Assembly: GCA_002315535.1 (NCBI GenBank)
Contig: DCHA01000037.1
Span: 20,311-33,893, forward strand
DNA: 13,583 nucleotides
Direction: 5' to 3'
Origin: Firmicutes bacterium UBA1764
GTDB lineage: Bacteria; Bacillota; Clostridia; Peptostreptococcales; Anaerovoracaceae
Shown in pieces: positions 7,896-13,583 of this stretch (the first letter of the stretch is position 1; each line of letters starts with the position of its first letter). The notes beneath the pieces are model-generated. The model was not told the origin of the DNA. It saw nothing but the letters and a program-made list of their open reading frames with translations, and ran no database searches. A program made the translations under genes and the position numbers.

Positions 7896-9353
7896 AATAT
7901 TTATATCAAGTTTGTTTTCTTTTACGTAGGAATACCAGTTGCCGTTTTCGATTATTTCTTCTCTGGCAACAGTCTTAACTATTTCAGGGTTGAAGCCCTT
8001 TTCTGTAATGAATTGCTTTGCAATCTTGTAAAGCCTTATCATAGACTCGTGATCAATATTCTTCCTTCCGAGTGCCAGCTTGCCATAGTAGGATGACAGG
8101 AAAAGTGAGCCCGCAGAAAGAACACCGATTGCAATAAGGAACACTGTCTTTAAGCTTATTCCGATAACCTCAGCAGCCATGAGAGGCTTAGCAAATATTT
8201 CAATGAATAAGGCTGCGGCAATTGCAACAATCGTAAGGATATTCAAAAGCTTTGAATATAGCTCATTTCTTTTGTTTTTCTTACCTGTCTGCAGTATTGC
8301 AAAAACATGGTACTCAAGCTGTGAGTCAATCCACTCAATCCCATCACGGGTATTTGCCTTTTTGTATCCGCACAGCTTTAATGCATCAATACCATACTTA
8401 ATCCATGCGGTATCAAGTGACTGCGTCCAGGTGAAATAGCTTGCAGCGTTTTCATCAATATTCATTGCATCAAGCACAGACTGCACTCTCAGGGTTTCTG
8501 CAAGCAGTCTGTAGTTTACGTATTTTTCATGGAAACGTTTTTTGCGTCCGTTTCTCAAAATAATTCCGCCAAAGATTAAAAGCACTGCATAAAGCGGCAG
8601 GCAGAAGAAGATGTCAACCTCGTCATATAAAAGGAAGCTGAGAACCATCAGCACACCCATAATTGCAAGTGCACGCAGTGATGATAAATAGTCTCTCTGG
8701 TTTATTACTGATAATCTGTCAGCACAATCATAGATGCTTTCATCACTTGCATCACCATTAAATTCATTTGTGTCTGCAAGTATTTTCTTAAGAAGTCCCG
8801 GCTCTGACTCAATTAAGACAGAGCTTGGCTCAAAGTCTTCGGATTCTCTCGGAGTCTTGATGTGAAGAATTGAGCTGCTGATTCTGTCGTGCTTTAAATG
8901 GAAAACCATGTCTGCGGCGCCGCAGCCATTTTCACTCCCGTCTTTTCCGTCCCAAAGCGCAAAGAGTATATGGCTGTGATCTGCAACATAAAGTCCTGCG
9001 CTGCGATACATATCATCTCTTATACCGGTTTCAGACTTTGTATATACAGTCTTCCACGCATTTGAAAGCATATCATTAAAAAGCTTTTTTCCTTCGGCGG
9101 AGAAATCCTTTTCATATTCCTCTATCGGCATAGGAAGGACAGCAATCAGCTTAATCCCAAACTCTTTTGCTATTTCCGCGCAAATAAGATCAGATCCTTC
9201 AGCCAGAGAATTCAGCATCACAAAATCGCAATTAGGGCAATTGTTCTTAAGAGATTTGATTTCTCTCCTCAGAATTTCCTTTATGCTTTCCTCATACTTC
9301 CTGTTTATTATTCTGTGACCTGTCACACCGATTGTGACGTAAAGCTTTTCCAT
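7893..9353 (-). CDS. SLOG-domain protein with two 2TM (SLATT-like) membrane modules
   Basis: A likely membrane-embedded nucleotide sensor or effector of 486 residues, numbered from the ATG at 9353. The N-terminal part (about 4-180) is a Rossmann-like SLOG domain: GVTGHR (9-14), LAEGSD (50-55), PMPIEEYEKDF and LWDG (133-136) are conserved features of this group, whose members bind nucleotides or nucleotide-derived ligands. Two hydrophobic hairpins follow, TM1-TM2 near 225-244 and 249-266, and TM3-TM4 near 369-388 and 401-423. Each is followed by a charged helical stretch (YRLLAETLRVQ at 281-291; the tail AREEIIENGNW at 463-473), as in SLATT/DUF4231-type 2TM modules, here apparently in tandem. 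SLOG-SLATT proteins have been proposed as nucleotide-activated membrane-disrupting effectors in conflict systems. It lies after two TIR-type genes and is coupled to addA. The SLOG and TM calls are firm; the SLATT label is less so. Confidence 0.85.
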   Translation of the reverse strand: MEKLYVTIGVTGHRIINRKYEESIKEILRREIKSLKNNCPNCDFVMLNSLAEGSDLICAEIAKEFGIKLIAVLPMPIEEYEKDFSAEGKKLFNDMLSNAWKTVYTKSETGIRDDMYRSAGLYVADHSHILFALWDGKDGSENGCGAADMVFHLKHDRISSSILHIKTPRESEDFEPSSVLIESEPGLLKKILADTNEFNGDASDESIYDCADRLSVINQRDYLSSLRALAIMGVLMVLSFLLYDEVDIFFCLPLYAVLLIFGGIILRNGRKKRFHEKYVNYRLLAETLRVQSVLDAMNIDENAASYFTWTQSLDTAWIKYGIDALKLCGYKKANTRDGIEWIDSQLEYHVFAILQTGKKNKRNELYSKLLNILTIVAIAAALFIEIFAKPLMAAEVIGISLKTVFLIAIGVLSAGSLFLSSYYGKLALGRKNIDHESMIRLYKIAKQFITEKGFNPEIVKTVAREEIIENGNWYSYVKENKLDINI

Positions 9354-9359
9354 CTGCAA

Positions 9360-10133
9360 TTAATCCTTTATGGTTTCTTTTAGATTTGTTAAATAATCCA
9401 GCACTGAGTAATCCTTAATTGGATTGCCTGATATGTTAAGCTTTTCAAGCTTGCCAAGCGCAGCAAGCTTTGTTATATCCGAAATATTATTATTGCTGAT
9501 ATCAAGCTCTTTTAGATTTGTCGCATAAAGCAAAGGCTCCAAATCGCTTATGCCAAGCCCTGACAAATCAAGTGCCTCAGCCTGCTCTAGCTCAGCATCA
9601 GAAATAAGTCCATCCTCTACAATGCAGTCAAGCCCTGCATCGATAAAGGCTTTTAAATACACCTCATCTAAATCAAGGTTAGTAGCATCATAACTCTCGG
9701 CCTGTACCGTTTCCGGTTCCTTAAATATTCCGAGCTTCAGCTTTGATGCAATCAGAATAACGATTAGCGCGGAAATCAAAGCAACAACGATAATAGCAAT
9801 CCATCTGACAAAATTCTTTGGTTTAGCATCACGCTGCTTTAAATCAGACAAAAGCTTTTCAATGGACTCGGCATCCGGATCGTATGTCTTTGCGAGTCCT
9901 ACCTGCAGAGCAAGACCGGAATCCATCTTTGGGTAGCCAAGCATTACACAGTAAAGCTGATAGTCCTTATCAAGGACATAGTTTATTTCCTGCTTAAGCT
10001 TTGTGATATCAGCATCTTTTCCGATGACAAAAACCGCGCGGCCCCTTGCTCCGGCGGGCTTAATCTTTTCGATAATCTCCGAAGCCTCGTCGATACAATC
10101 TTCAGTTACATAAATATAATAAGGTTTACTCAT
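9360..10133 (-). CDS. Degenerate TIR-like domain, one transmembrane helix, extracellular leucine-rich repeats
   Basis: A 257-residue membrane protein probably combining an outside recognition module with a cytoplasmic TIR-like domain. Residues 5-100 line up with the TIR domain of the neighbouring 546-residue protein: the stretch with QEI (E49) matches its REI (E74), and VMLGYPKMDSG matches VQIGSPRLDDD. The segment that would hold the BB loop and the WFD...G..W motif is missing, so enzymatic activity is doubtful. A hydrophobic helix spans about 108-130. Outside, residues 151-186 include an EDGLISDAELE stretch like the cap before LRRs in many gut-bacterial surface proteins. About three 22-residue SDS22/internalin-type repeats follow (186-253; LKELDISNNNISDI and LEKLNISGNPIKDY). 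An AGGA ribosome site precedes the ATG, which lies 3 bases after the previous stop. LRR and TM are clear; the TIR-like assignment is a by-eye alignment. Confidence 0.8.
   Translation of the reverse strand: MSKPYYIYVTEDCIDEASEIIEKIKPAGARGRAVFVIGKDADITKLKQEINYVLDKDYQLYCVMLGYPKMDSGLALQVGLAKTYDPDAESIEKLLSDLKQRDAKPKNFVRWIAIIVVALISALIVILIASKLKLGIFKEPETVQAESYDATNLDLDEVYLKAFIDAGLDCIVEDGLISDAELEQAEALDLSGLGISDLEPLLYATNLKELDISNNNISDITKLAALGKLEKLNISGNPIKDYSVLDYLTNLKETIKD
9364..9369 (-). promoter_or_regulatory. Ribosome binding site AAAGGA choosing the SLOG gene start
   Basis: Minus-strand AAAGGA overlaps the end of the TIR-LRR gene. The distance from AGGA to the ATG at 9353 is 10 bases and to the in-frame TTG at 9359 is 4 bases. 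The ATG is the better-placed and more usual start. Using the TTG would add two residues and make the gene abut the previous stop codon with no gap. Confidence 0.5.
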
Positions 10134-10136
10134 AGA

Positions 10137-11777
10137 CTAATTTCCTGCACTTGTTGCGGCCTTTTGATCATACGTAATCTTTCCGTGGAATTCGAAGGCC
10201 CTTTGAACGCCCTTTGATCCGAGAAGGGTTACCCATACCTCACCATTTTCCTGAATAACAATACTGAGGCTCTGGTACAAAGTATCGCCCTTTACATCAG
10301 GAATGCCCACAGAGAACATGTTTGCGTAGTGAGCAAGCTTTGATACAGCCTTCATGCTGCTGTTCATTTCGGTCATTACGACCTCGCTGATCAGAGCCAT
10401 TGCAATAGGCTTTGAGAACGGTGGAACCGCATTATCCGCGTTCGTGCTCTTCTTTGCAAACTCATCATATTTTTCTTCGTCCCAAGGCTCAAGCTTTACA
10501 CTAAAGTCGTCAGATCTTCCGAGCAGGCTAACCTCACCGTTTTCAGCAAGAACTGCCTCCACAGCCTTCCATGCGATTGACTCATCGCCTTCAAGCTTGG
10601 TGCACATCTCAAAGCTGCCTCTGAATCTGCCGTAGGGCTCGGTATCCTCGCGCTTTAAATGAAGCGCAATGCTGATGTCAGCATTAATGCTTCCGGAGGA
10701 ATTGATTGGATCAGTCTCGCTGTAATCAACATCAACGCCCATAACCATGACAGGAGTGATGATAATTTCGCCGTCGTCCTCAATATCAATTTGAAGCTTA
10801 GAATCATCAAGAGTGATTCTCTTTCCAAAGAGCTCAAGCTCCTCGCCCGGCTTTGATGAAACACTCAGCTCTATCTTGCTGTGTGCGGACACTCTGTAGC
10901 CAGCCGCAATGCTCTGGCCACAAACATAGCCGATCTGATATTCGGAAGTAGTCACAGGTGCAATGATAAAGGTCTTCATGTTTGCATCAATAAGCTTTGA
11001 TACAGCCTCGCTGATGTGATAGCCGATAAGAGAAGGCACATCCGTGAGATCCTCTTCAGGGCCCAGACTTTCGGTAATGACAATCTGGCTGCTGCGCAGG
11101 GTCTTTCCGCGGATATTCTGTTTAAAGATATATCCGATATCCTCATCATCGCAGTAATCTGCGCCAACTGCATATTCAAATTCAGCCTGCGCAAGGCGCT
11201 CCTCTGCGGGCGGCGTCTGCATGCCTATTACGGTCGGAGCCTCGCTGAAAAAGAGCTTGTTAATCAGGCAGGTCAATGCAATAGCAAGAACTACTGCCAG
11301 CACAATTATCTTCCAAACTATGCCTGTTTTGATCTTTATCTTTTTGTCTTTGTATTCTTTTTTATCCGGAGAATTAATTACCCCGTACTTATCAATTATC
11401 TTTACTAATTCATCAGAAAAATATCCGTAGCTCGAGTAGGCCTTTAGATTAACAAATTGATTTACCGTCAGACGCTTTTTAAGATCGTCATCAAGCCTGG
11501 GGCTTCCGATTTGAACTGTAAGGATCGGAATATTGTTCTCCTGGGCAAATACGATTTCTCTTCTGACATTTTTACTTCTTACCGAAGCCTTGCTGAGCAT
11601 CAAGAGAACAAGCGAAGCCCCCTCGAGCTTGCTTCCTATATTCTCGGACCAGTCGGCTCCGGCAGTAATGCCATTATCAAACCAAAGACTGACGCCCTTG
11701 GACTCCAAGGCGCCAATAATGTTATTCACGATTTTCTTGTCTTTATGCGCGTAGCTGACAAATAAATAATTGCCCAT
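10137..11777 (-). CDS. TIR domain, transmembrane helix and two extracellular PASTA domains
   Basis: A 546-residue single-pass membrane protein, first gene of the operon. The N-terminal TIR domain (3-128) shows box 1 FVSYAHKDKK, the LWFDNGITAGADW region (31-43) and the LSKASVRSKNVRREI stretch with E74 at the position of the catalytic glutamate of TIR NAD+-cleaving enzymes. A lysine-rich stretch (139-150) precedes the helix at about 152-177, predicting TIR inside and the rest outside. Two PASTA domains follow: about 181-238 (PTVIGM...GADYCDDEDIGYIFKQ, somewhat degenerate) and about 247-310 (VPSLIGYHISEAVSKL...IELSVSSKP). PASTA domains bind peptidoglycan or muropeptides in Stk/PrkC-type kinases and PBPs. 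The last 230 residues are predicted beta-rich and unrecognised. CGGAG lies 6 bases before the ATG. The likely role is envelope sensing with a nucleotide output; the domains are seen, the role inferred. Confidence 0.88.
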   Translation of the reverse strand: MGNYLFVSYAHKDKKIVNNIIGALESKGVSLWFDNGITAGADWSENIGSKLEGASLVLLMLSKASVRSKNVRREIVFAQENNIPILTVQIGSPRLDDDLKKRLTVNQFVNLKAYSSYGYFSDELVKIIDKYGVINSPDKKEYKDKKIKIKTGIVWKIIVLAVVLAIALTCLINKLFFSEAPTVIGMQTPPAEERLAQAEFEYAVGADYCDDEDIGYIFKQNIRGKTLRSSQIVITESLGPEEDLTDVPSLIGYHISEAVSKLIDANMKTFIIAPVTTSEYQIGYVCGQSIAAGYRVSAHSKIELSVSSKPGEELELFGKRITLDDSKLQIDIEDDGEIIITPVMVMGVDVDYSETDPINSSGSINADISIALHLKREDTEPYGRFRGSFEMCTKLEGDESIAWKAVEAVLAENGEVSLLGRSDDFSVKLEPWDEEKYDEFAKKSTNADNAVPPFSKPIAMALISEVVMTEMNSSMKAVSKLAHYANMFSVGIPDVKGDTLYQSLSIVIQENGEVWVTLLGSKGVQRAFEFHGKITYDQKAATSAGN

Positions 11778-11809
11778 AGCATTCTCCGAAAATTTTTCTG
11801 TAATAACAT

Positions 11810-11827
11810 AAAAGCAATAAAGCTTTT
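11810..11827 (-). other. Small A/T-rich hairpin at the predicted 5' end of the TIR operon mRNA
   Basis: AAAAGC (11810-11815) and GCTTTT (11822-11827) form a 6-bp stem with a 6-base loop. The predicted transcription start from the TATAAT box falls at about 11827, so the mRNA would begin with this stem. The stem is weak and could be chance in A/T-rich DNA. Confidence 0.25.
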
Positions 11828-11833
11828 GTAAAA

Positions 11834-11842
11834 ATTATACCA
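11834..11842 (-). promoter_or_regulatory. Predicted extended -10 promoter for the TIR-SLOG-addA operon
   Basis: The minus strand reads TGGTATAAT, a perfect TATAAT box with the TGn extension. No good -35 box is seen at 16-18 bases, consistent with an extended -10 promoter. Transcription would start near 11827, giving a leader of about 50 bases before the ATG at 11777. It is the only promoter found ahead of the first three genes and addA. Confidence 0.65.
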
Positions 11843-11849
11843 TAATATG

Positions 11850-11858
11850 TGGTAAAAT
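11850..11858 (+). promoter_or_regulatory. Predicted extended -10 promoter for gpmI
   Basis: The plus strand reads TGGTAAAAT, a TGn-extended box one base from TATAAT. The start would be near 11865, leaving a leader of about 20 bases that contains the ribosome site. There is no clear -35 at standard spacing, and the -35 region would lie over the opposite promoter's -10 box. Confidence 0.55.
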
Positions 11859-11870
11859 AGTGTCTGCAAA

Positions 11871-11875
11871 AGGAG
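11871..11875 (+). promoter_or_regulatory. Ribosome binding site fixing the gpmI start at 11884
   Basis: AGGAG, preceded by AAA, lies 8 bases before the ATG at 11884. It rules out the longer reading from GTG at 11860, which would begin inside the promoter region and upstream of the predicted transcription start. Confidence 0.8.
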
Positions 11876-11883
11876 TACATATT

Positions 11884-13401
11884 ATGAAACACACAACTAT
11901 GCTATTAATACTCGACGGCTTTGGAATCGCGAATAACACAAGCGCAAGCGCCATTGCCGCTGCAAATAAACCAAATCTTGATAGGCTTATGGCCGAATGT
12001 CCGCACACACAGATAGACGCAAGCGGTATGGCTGTTGGTCTGCCGGAGGGTCAAATGGGCAACTCCGAGGTTGGCCACACCAACATCGGCGCGGGCAGAG
12101 TCGTTTGGCAGGAGCTGACAAAGATTACAAAGGAAATCGATGACGGAGAGTTCTTTGAAAATGAGGCTCTCTGCGAGGCTATAGACAAGGCAATCGCAAA
12201 CAAGAGCAATCTGCATTTAATGGGACTGCTGTCTGACGGCGGCGTTCACTCACATAATTACCATCTCTATGCACTGCTTAAGATGGCAACGCGAAGAGGA
12301 CTTGAAAATGTATACGTGCATGCAATCACCGACGGACGCGATGTAAATCCAGGAACTGCAATTGATTACATAAACGAGCTTGAAGCAAAGATGAAGGAAA
12401 TCGGATGCGGCAGGCTGGCAAGTGTAACAGGCAGATACTACGCAATGGATCGCGACAAGCGCTGGGAAAGAGTTTCAAAGGCATATGATCTTTACACTCT
12501 GGGTGAGGGACGCGTAATGAAGTCCGGAGCTGAGCTCTTTAAATATGCACAGGAGCAAGGCGAAACCGATGAATTCATCATTCCGGGAAAGGTAGAGGGC
12601 TGCCCAAACATCAGCGATAACGACAGCGTAATATTCTTTAACTTCAGACCTGACAGAGCGCGCGAAATCAGCAGATGCTTTGTTGATCCTGATTTCGATG
12701 GGTTTGAAAGAAAGGCCAAGCCAGAGGGTCTCTGCTATGTATGCTTCACACAGTATGATGCAACCCTTCCTAATGTAAGCATTGCATTTAAGCCCCAGAG
12801 CCTTGAGAATACACTCGGGCAGTACATATCCAATTTGGGATTAAAGCAGCTTAGAATAGCCGAAACAGAAAAGTACGCACACGTTACATTCTTCTTTAAC
12901 GGTGGCAAGGAAGAGCCTTACGAAGGCGAAGAAAGAATTCTTGTTGCAAGTCCTAAGGTTGCAACATATGATTTAAAGCCTGAAATGAGTGCATACGAGG
13001 TTACTGAAAAGGTTGTGGACAGAATTAAGAGCGGAGAGCTTGATCTCATAATCATGAATCTTGCAAACTGCGATATGGTTGGACATACCGGAGTCTTCGA
13101 TGCCGCAAAGGCCGCAGTAGAGGCCGTAGATAAATGCGTTGGCGAAATCTGCGATGCAATTAAGAGCGTAGGCGGAGACCTGCTTATCACCGCTGACCAC
13201 GGCAATGCTGACTGCATGATAAACGATGATGGATCACCGATGACTGCACACACAACAAATCCTGTGCCACTTATTTACTTCGGAGCGCAATATAAGACAT
13301 TTAAAAAGGAAGGCGCACTTTGTGATTTAGCACCTTCCCTGCTTGAGCTTATGAAGCTTCCTGTTCCAAAGGAAATGGATGGGAGCAGCTTGTTTAGTTA
13401 A
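11884..13401 (+). CDS. gpmI: 2,3-bisphosphoglycerate-independent phosphoglycerate mutase
   Basis: This cytoplasmic glycolytic enzyme interconverts 3- and 2-phosphoglycerate through a phosphoserine intermediate with two Mn2+ ions. The 505 residues fit the family length (about 510). The alkaline-phosphatase-like core has LDGFG with D11, the nucleophile S61 in GNSEVGHTNIGAG, and later metal ligands D397 and H401 (NCDMVGH), D438-H439 (ADHGNAD) and H456. The inserted transferase domain has H122 (GGVHSH), D150, R152 and D153 (TDGRDV) and the FRPDRAR segment (254-260). All expected residues are present. The ATG at 11884 is chosen over an in-frame GTG at 11860 because of the AGGAG site. The gene is divergent from the TIR operon and ends 2 bases before the stop of a convergent gene; its likely terminator lies inside that gene. 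Confidence 0.97.
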   Translation: MKHTTMLLILDGFGIANNTSASAIAAANKPNLDRLMAECPHTQIDASGMAVGLPEGQMGNSEVGHTNIGAGRVVWQELTKITKEIDDGEFFENEALCEAIDKAIANKSNLHLMGLLSDGGVHSHNYHLYALLKMATRRGLENVYVHAITDGRDVNPGTAIDYINELEAKMKEIGCGRLASVTGRYYAMDRDKRWERVSKAYDLYTLGEGRVMKSGAELFKYAQEQGETDEFIIPGKVEGCPNISDNDSVIFFNFRPDRAREISRCFVDPDFDGFERKAKPEGLCYVCFTQYDATLPNVSIAFKPQSLENTLGQYISNLGLKQLRIAETEKYAHVTFFFNGGKEEPYEGEERILVASPKVATYDLKPEMSAYEVTEKVVDRIKSGELDLIIMNLANCDMVGHTGVFDAAKAAVEAVDKCVGEICDAIKSVGGDLLITADHGNADCMINDDGSPMTAHTTNPVPLIYFGAQYKTFKKEGALCDLAPSLLELMKLPVPKEMDGSSLFS

Positions 13402-13403
13402 GA

Positions 13404-13583
13404 TTATTTATTTTGGCTGTCTGCGATTACGAATTCAGCCAGCCTGATTCCGTCGCAGGCTGAGGACATTATGCCTCCGGCATAGCCCGCGCCCTCGCCG
13501 CCGGGATAAACACCTTTTATTAGACTACCGTCAGACGCAAGTGCAACGCCATTTGCGTCTCTTTTTATTCTTACCGGGCTTGA
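13404..13583 (-). CDS. FAD-dependent dehydrogenase (COG2509-like), C-terminal 59 residues, cut by the right edge
   Basis: Reading the minus strand from the right edge gives an open frame to TAA at 13404-13406. The segment contains SSPVRIKRD, KGVYPGGEGAGYAGGIMSS and DGIRLAEFVI. This is the FAD-contacting C-terminal end of the uncharacterised FAD-dependent dehydrogenase family, a two-dinucleotide-binding flavoprotein group common in Firmicutes: the GEGAGYAGGI stretch closes over the flavin and the following helix (DGIRLAE) is typical. The start and most of the protein lie outside. It is convergent with gpmI and probably unrelated to it. The family assignment is from memory of the motif, and the substrate is unknown. 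Confidence 0.8.
   Translation of the reverse strand, partial: SSPVRIKRDANGVALASDGSLIKGVYPGGEGAGYAGGIMSSACDGIRLAEFVIADSQNK
13533..13567 (+). terminator. Intrinsic terminator for gpmI, embedded in the convergent coding region
   Basis: On the plus strand AGACGCAA (13533-13540) pairs with TTGCGTCT (13553-13560). Pairing continues inward (one G-U, one A-T, one G-C), making about 11 bp around a 6-base loop. CTTTTTATT follows at once, a typical U-tract. On the minus strand no U-tract follows, so the signal is directional and suits gpmI, whose stop is 131 bases upstream. It overlaps codons of the FAD-dependent dehydrogenase. Confidence 0.6.

Larger units (their letters stand above)
11834..11858. repeat. 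Inverted repeat formed by two back-to-back -10 boxes (possible operator)
   Basis: ATTATACCA (11834-11842) and TGGTAAAAT (11850-11858) are inverted copies matching at 8 of 9 positions around a 7-base centre. Each arm is the extended -10 box of one divergent promoter. The symmetry may simply reflect two promoters facing apart. It may also be bound by a dimeric regulator, and it makes the two polymerase sites overlap. Confidence 0.5.

Noticed and set aside
7893..11777. Mobile-island origin of the three TIR/SLOG genes
   Set aside because: No transposase, integrase, tRNA, direct repeats or obvious base-composition break is seen; the genes are tightly joined to addA. Transfer is possible but not shown by this sequence.
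11722..11809. Possible upstream ORF (ATG at 11809) overlapping the TIR-PASTA start
   Set aside because: It has no ribosome site, is out of frame with the TIR gene and ends after 28 codons; likely chance.
11810..11833. Hairpin near the TIR promoter considered as a terminator
   Set aside because: The stem is only 6 weak base pairs without a following U-tract in a useful position, and no upstream gene needs termination there.
11860..11883. Longer gpmI start at GTG 11860
   Set aside because: It would start at the -10 element and before the expected transcription start; AGGAG points to the ATG at 11884, which gives the normal gpmI N terminus.
1..13583. CRISPR arrays, tRNA or rRNA genes, prophage genes
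   Set aside because: Nothing with spaced direct repeats, cloverleaf features or phage structural motifs was found on either strand.

Overview
The window looks like a chromosomal segment of a Gram-positive, low-to-medium GC Firmicute, probably a Clostridia-class anaerobe. The basis is the pcrA-ligA pair, an AddA-type (not RecB-type) helicase-nuclease, PASTA and internalin-type LRR surface modules, a cofactor-independent phosphoglycerate mutase and SigA-like promoters. This assignment is inference from gene content; nothing in the window names a species.

Layout. Bases 1-11777 hold seven tightly packed minus-strand genes that read right to left as one apparent operon: TIR-TM-PASTA protein (10137-11777), TIR-like-TM-LRR protein (9360-10133), SLOG protein with four membrane segments (7893-9353), addA (4433-7891), a uridine-kinase-like P-loop kinase (3451-4422), pcrA (1219-3408) and the start of ligA (1-1214, cut by the window edge). 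The gaps are 3, 6, 1, 10, 42 and 4 bases. The only gap big enough for a promoter, before pcrA, contains a good SigA-type one. Rightward from a 106-base divergent intergenic region runs gpmI (11884-13401). It converges, with 2 bases between the stop codons, on the C-terminal end of an FAD-dependent dehydrogenase (13404-13583, cut by the edge). No stretch over 300 bases lacks a gene, and I see no rRNA, tRNA, CRISPR array or insertion sequence.

How the genes may work together. The second half of the operon is DNA break repair and replication upkeep: AddA end-processing, PcrA helicase, LigA sealing. Its first three genes are different. Two single-pass membrane proteins put a TIR or TIR-like domain in the cytoplasm and a sensor outside (peptidoglycan-binding PASTA in one, leucine-rich repeats in the other). 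This is a mirror image of the Toll-receptor order (LRR-TM-TIR). The third joins a nucleotide-binding SLOG domain to two 2TM modules of the SLATT kind, a class proposed to act as nucleotide-triggered membrane effectors in bacterial conflict systems. The set reads as an envelope-sensing, nucleotide-signalling module: sensor TIRs make or consume a nucleotide, and the SLOG-2TM protein responds. It is translationally joined to addA, in the place where addB would be expected. That combination is the main candidate for an undescribed system. The domain calls are fairly firm; the pathway and any defence role are inference.
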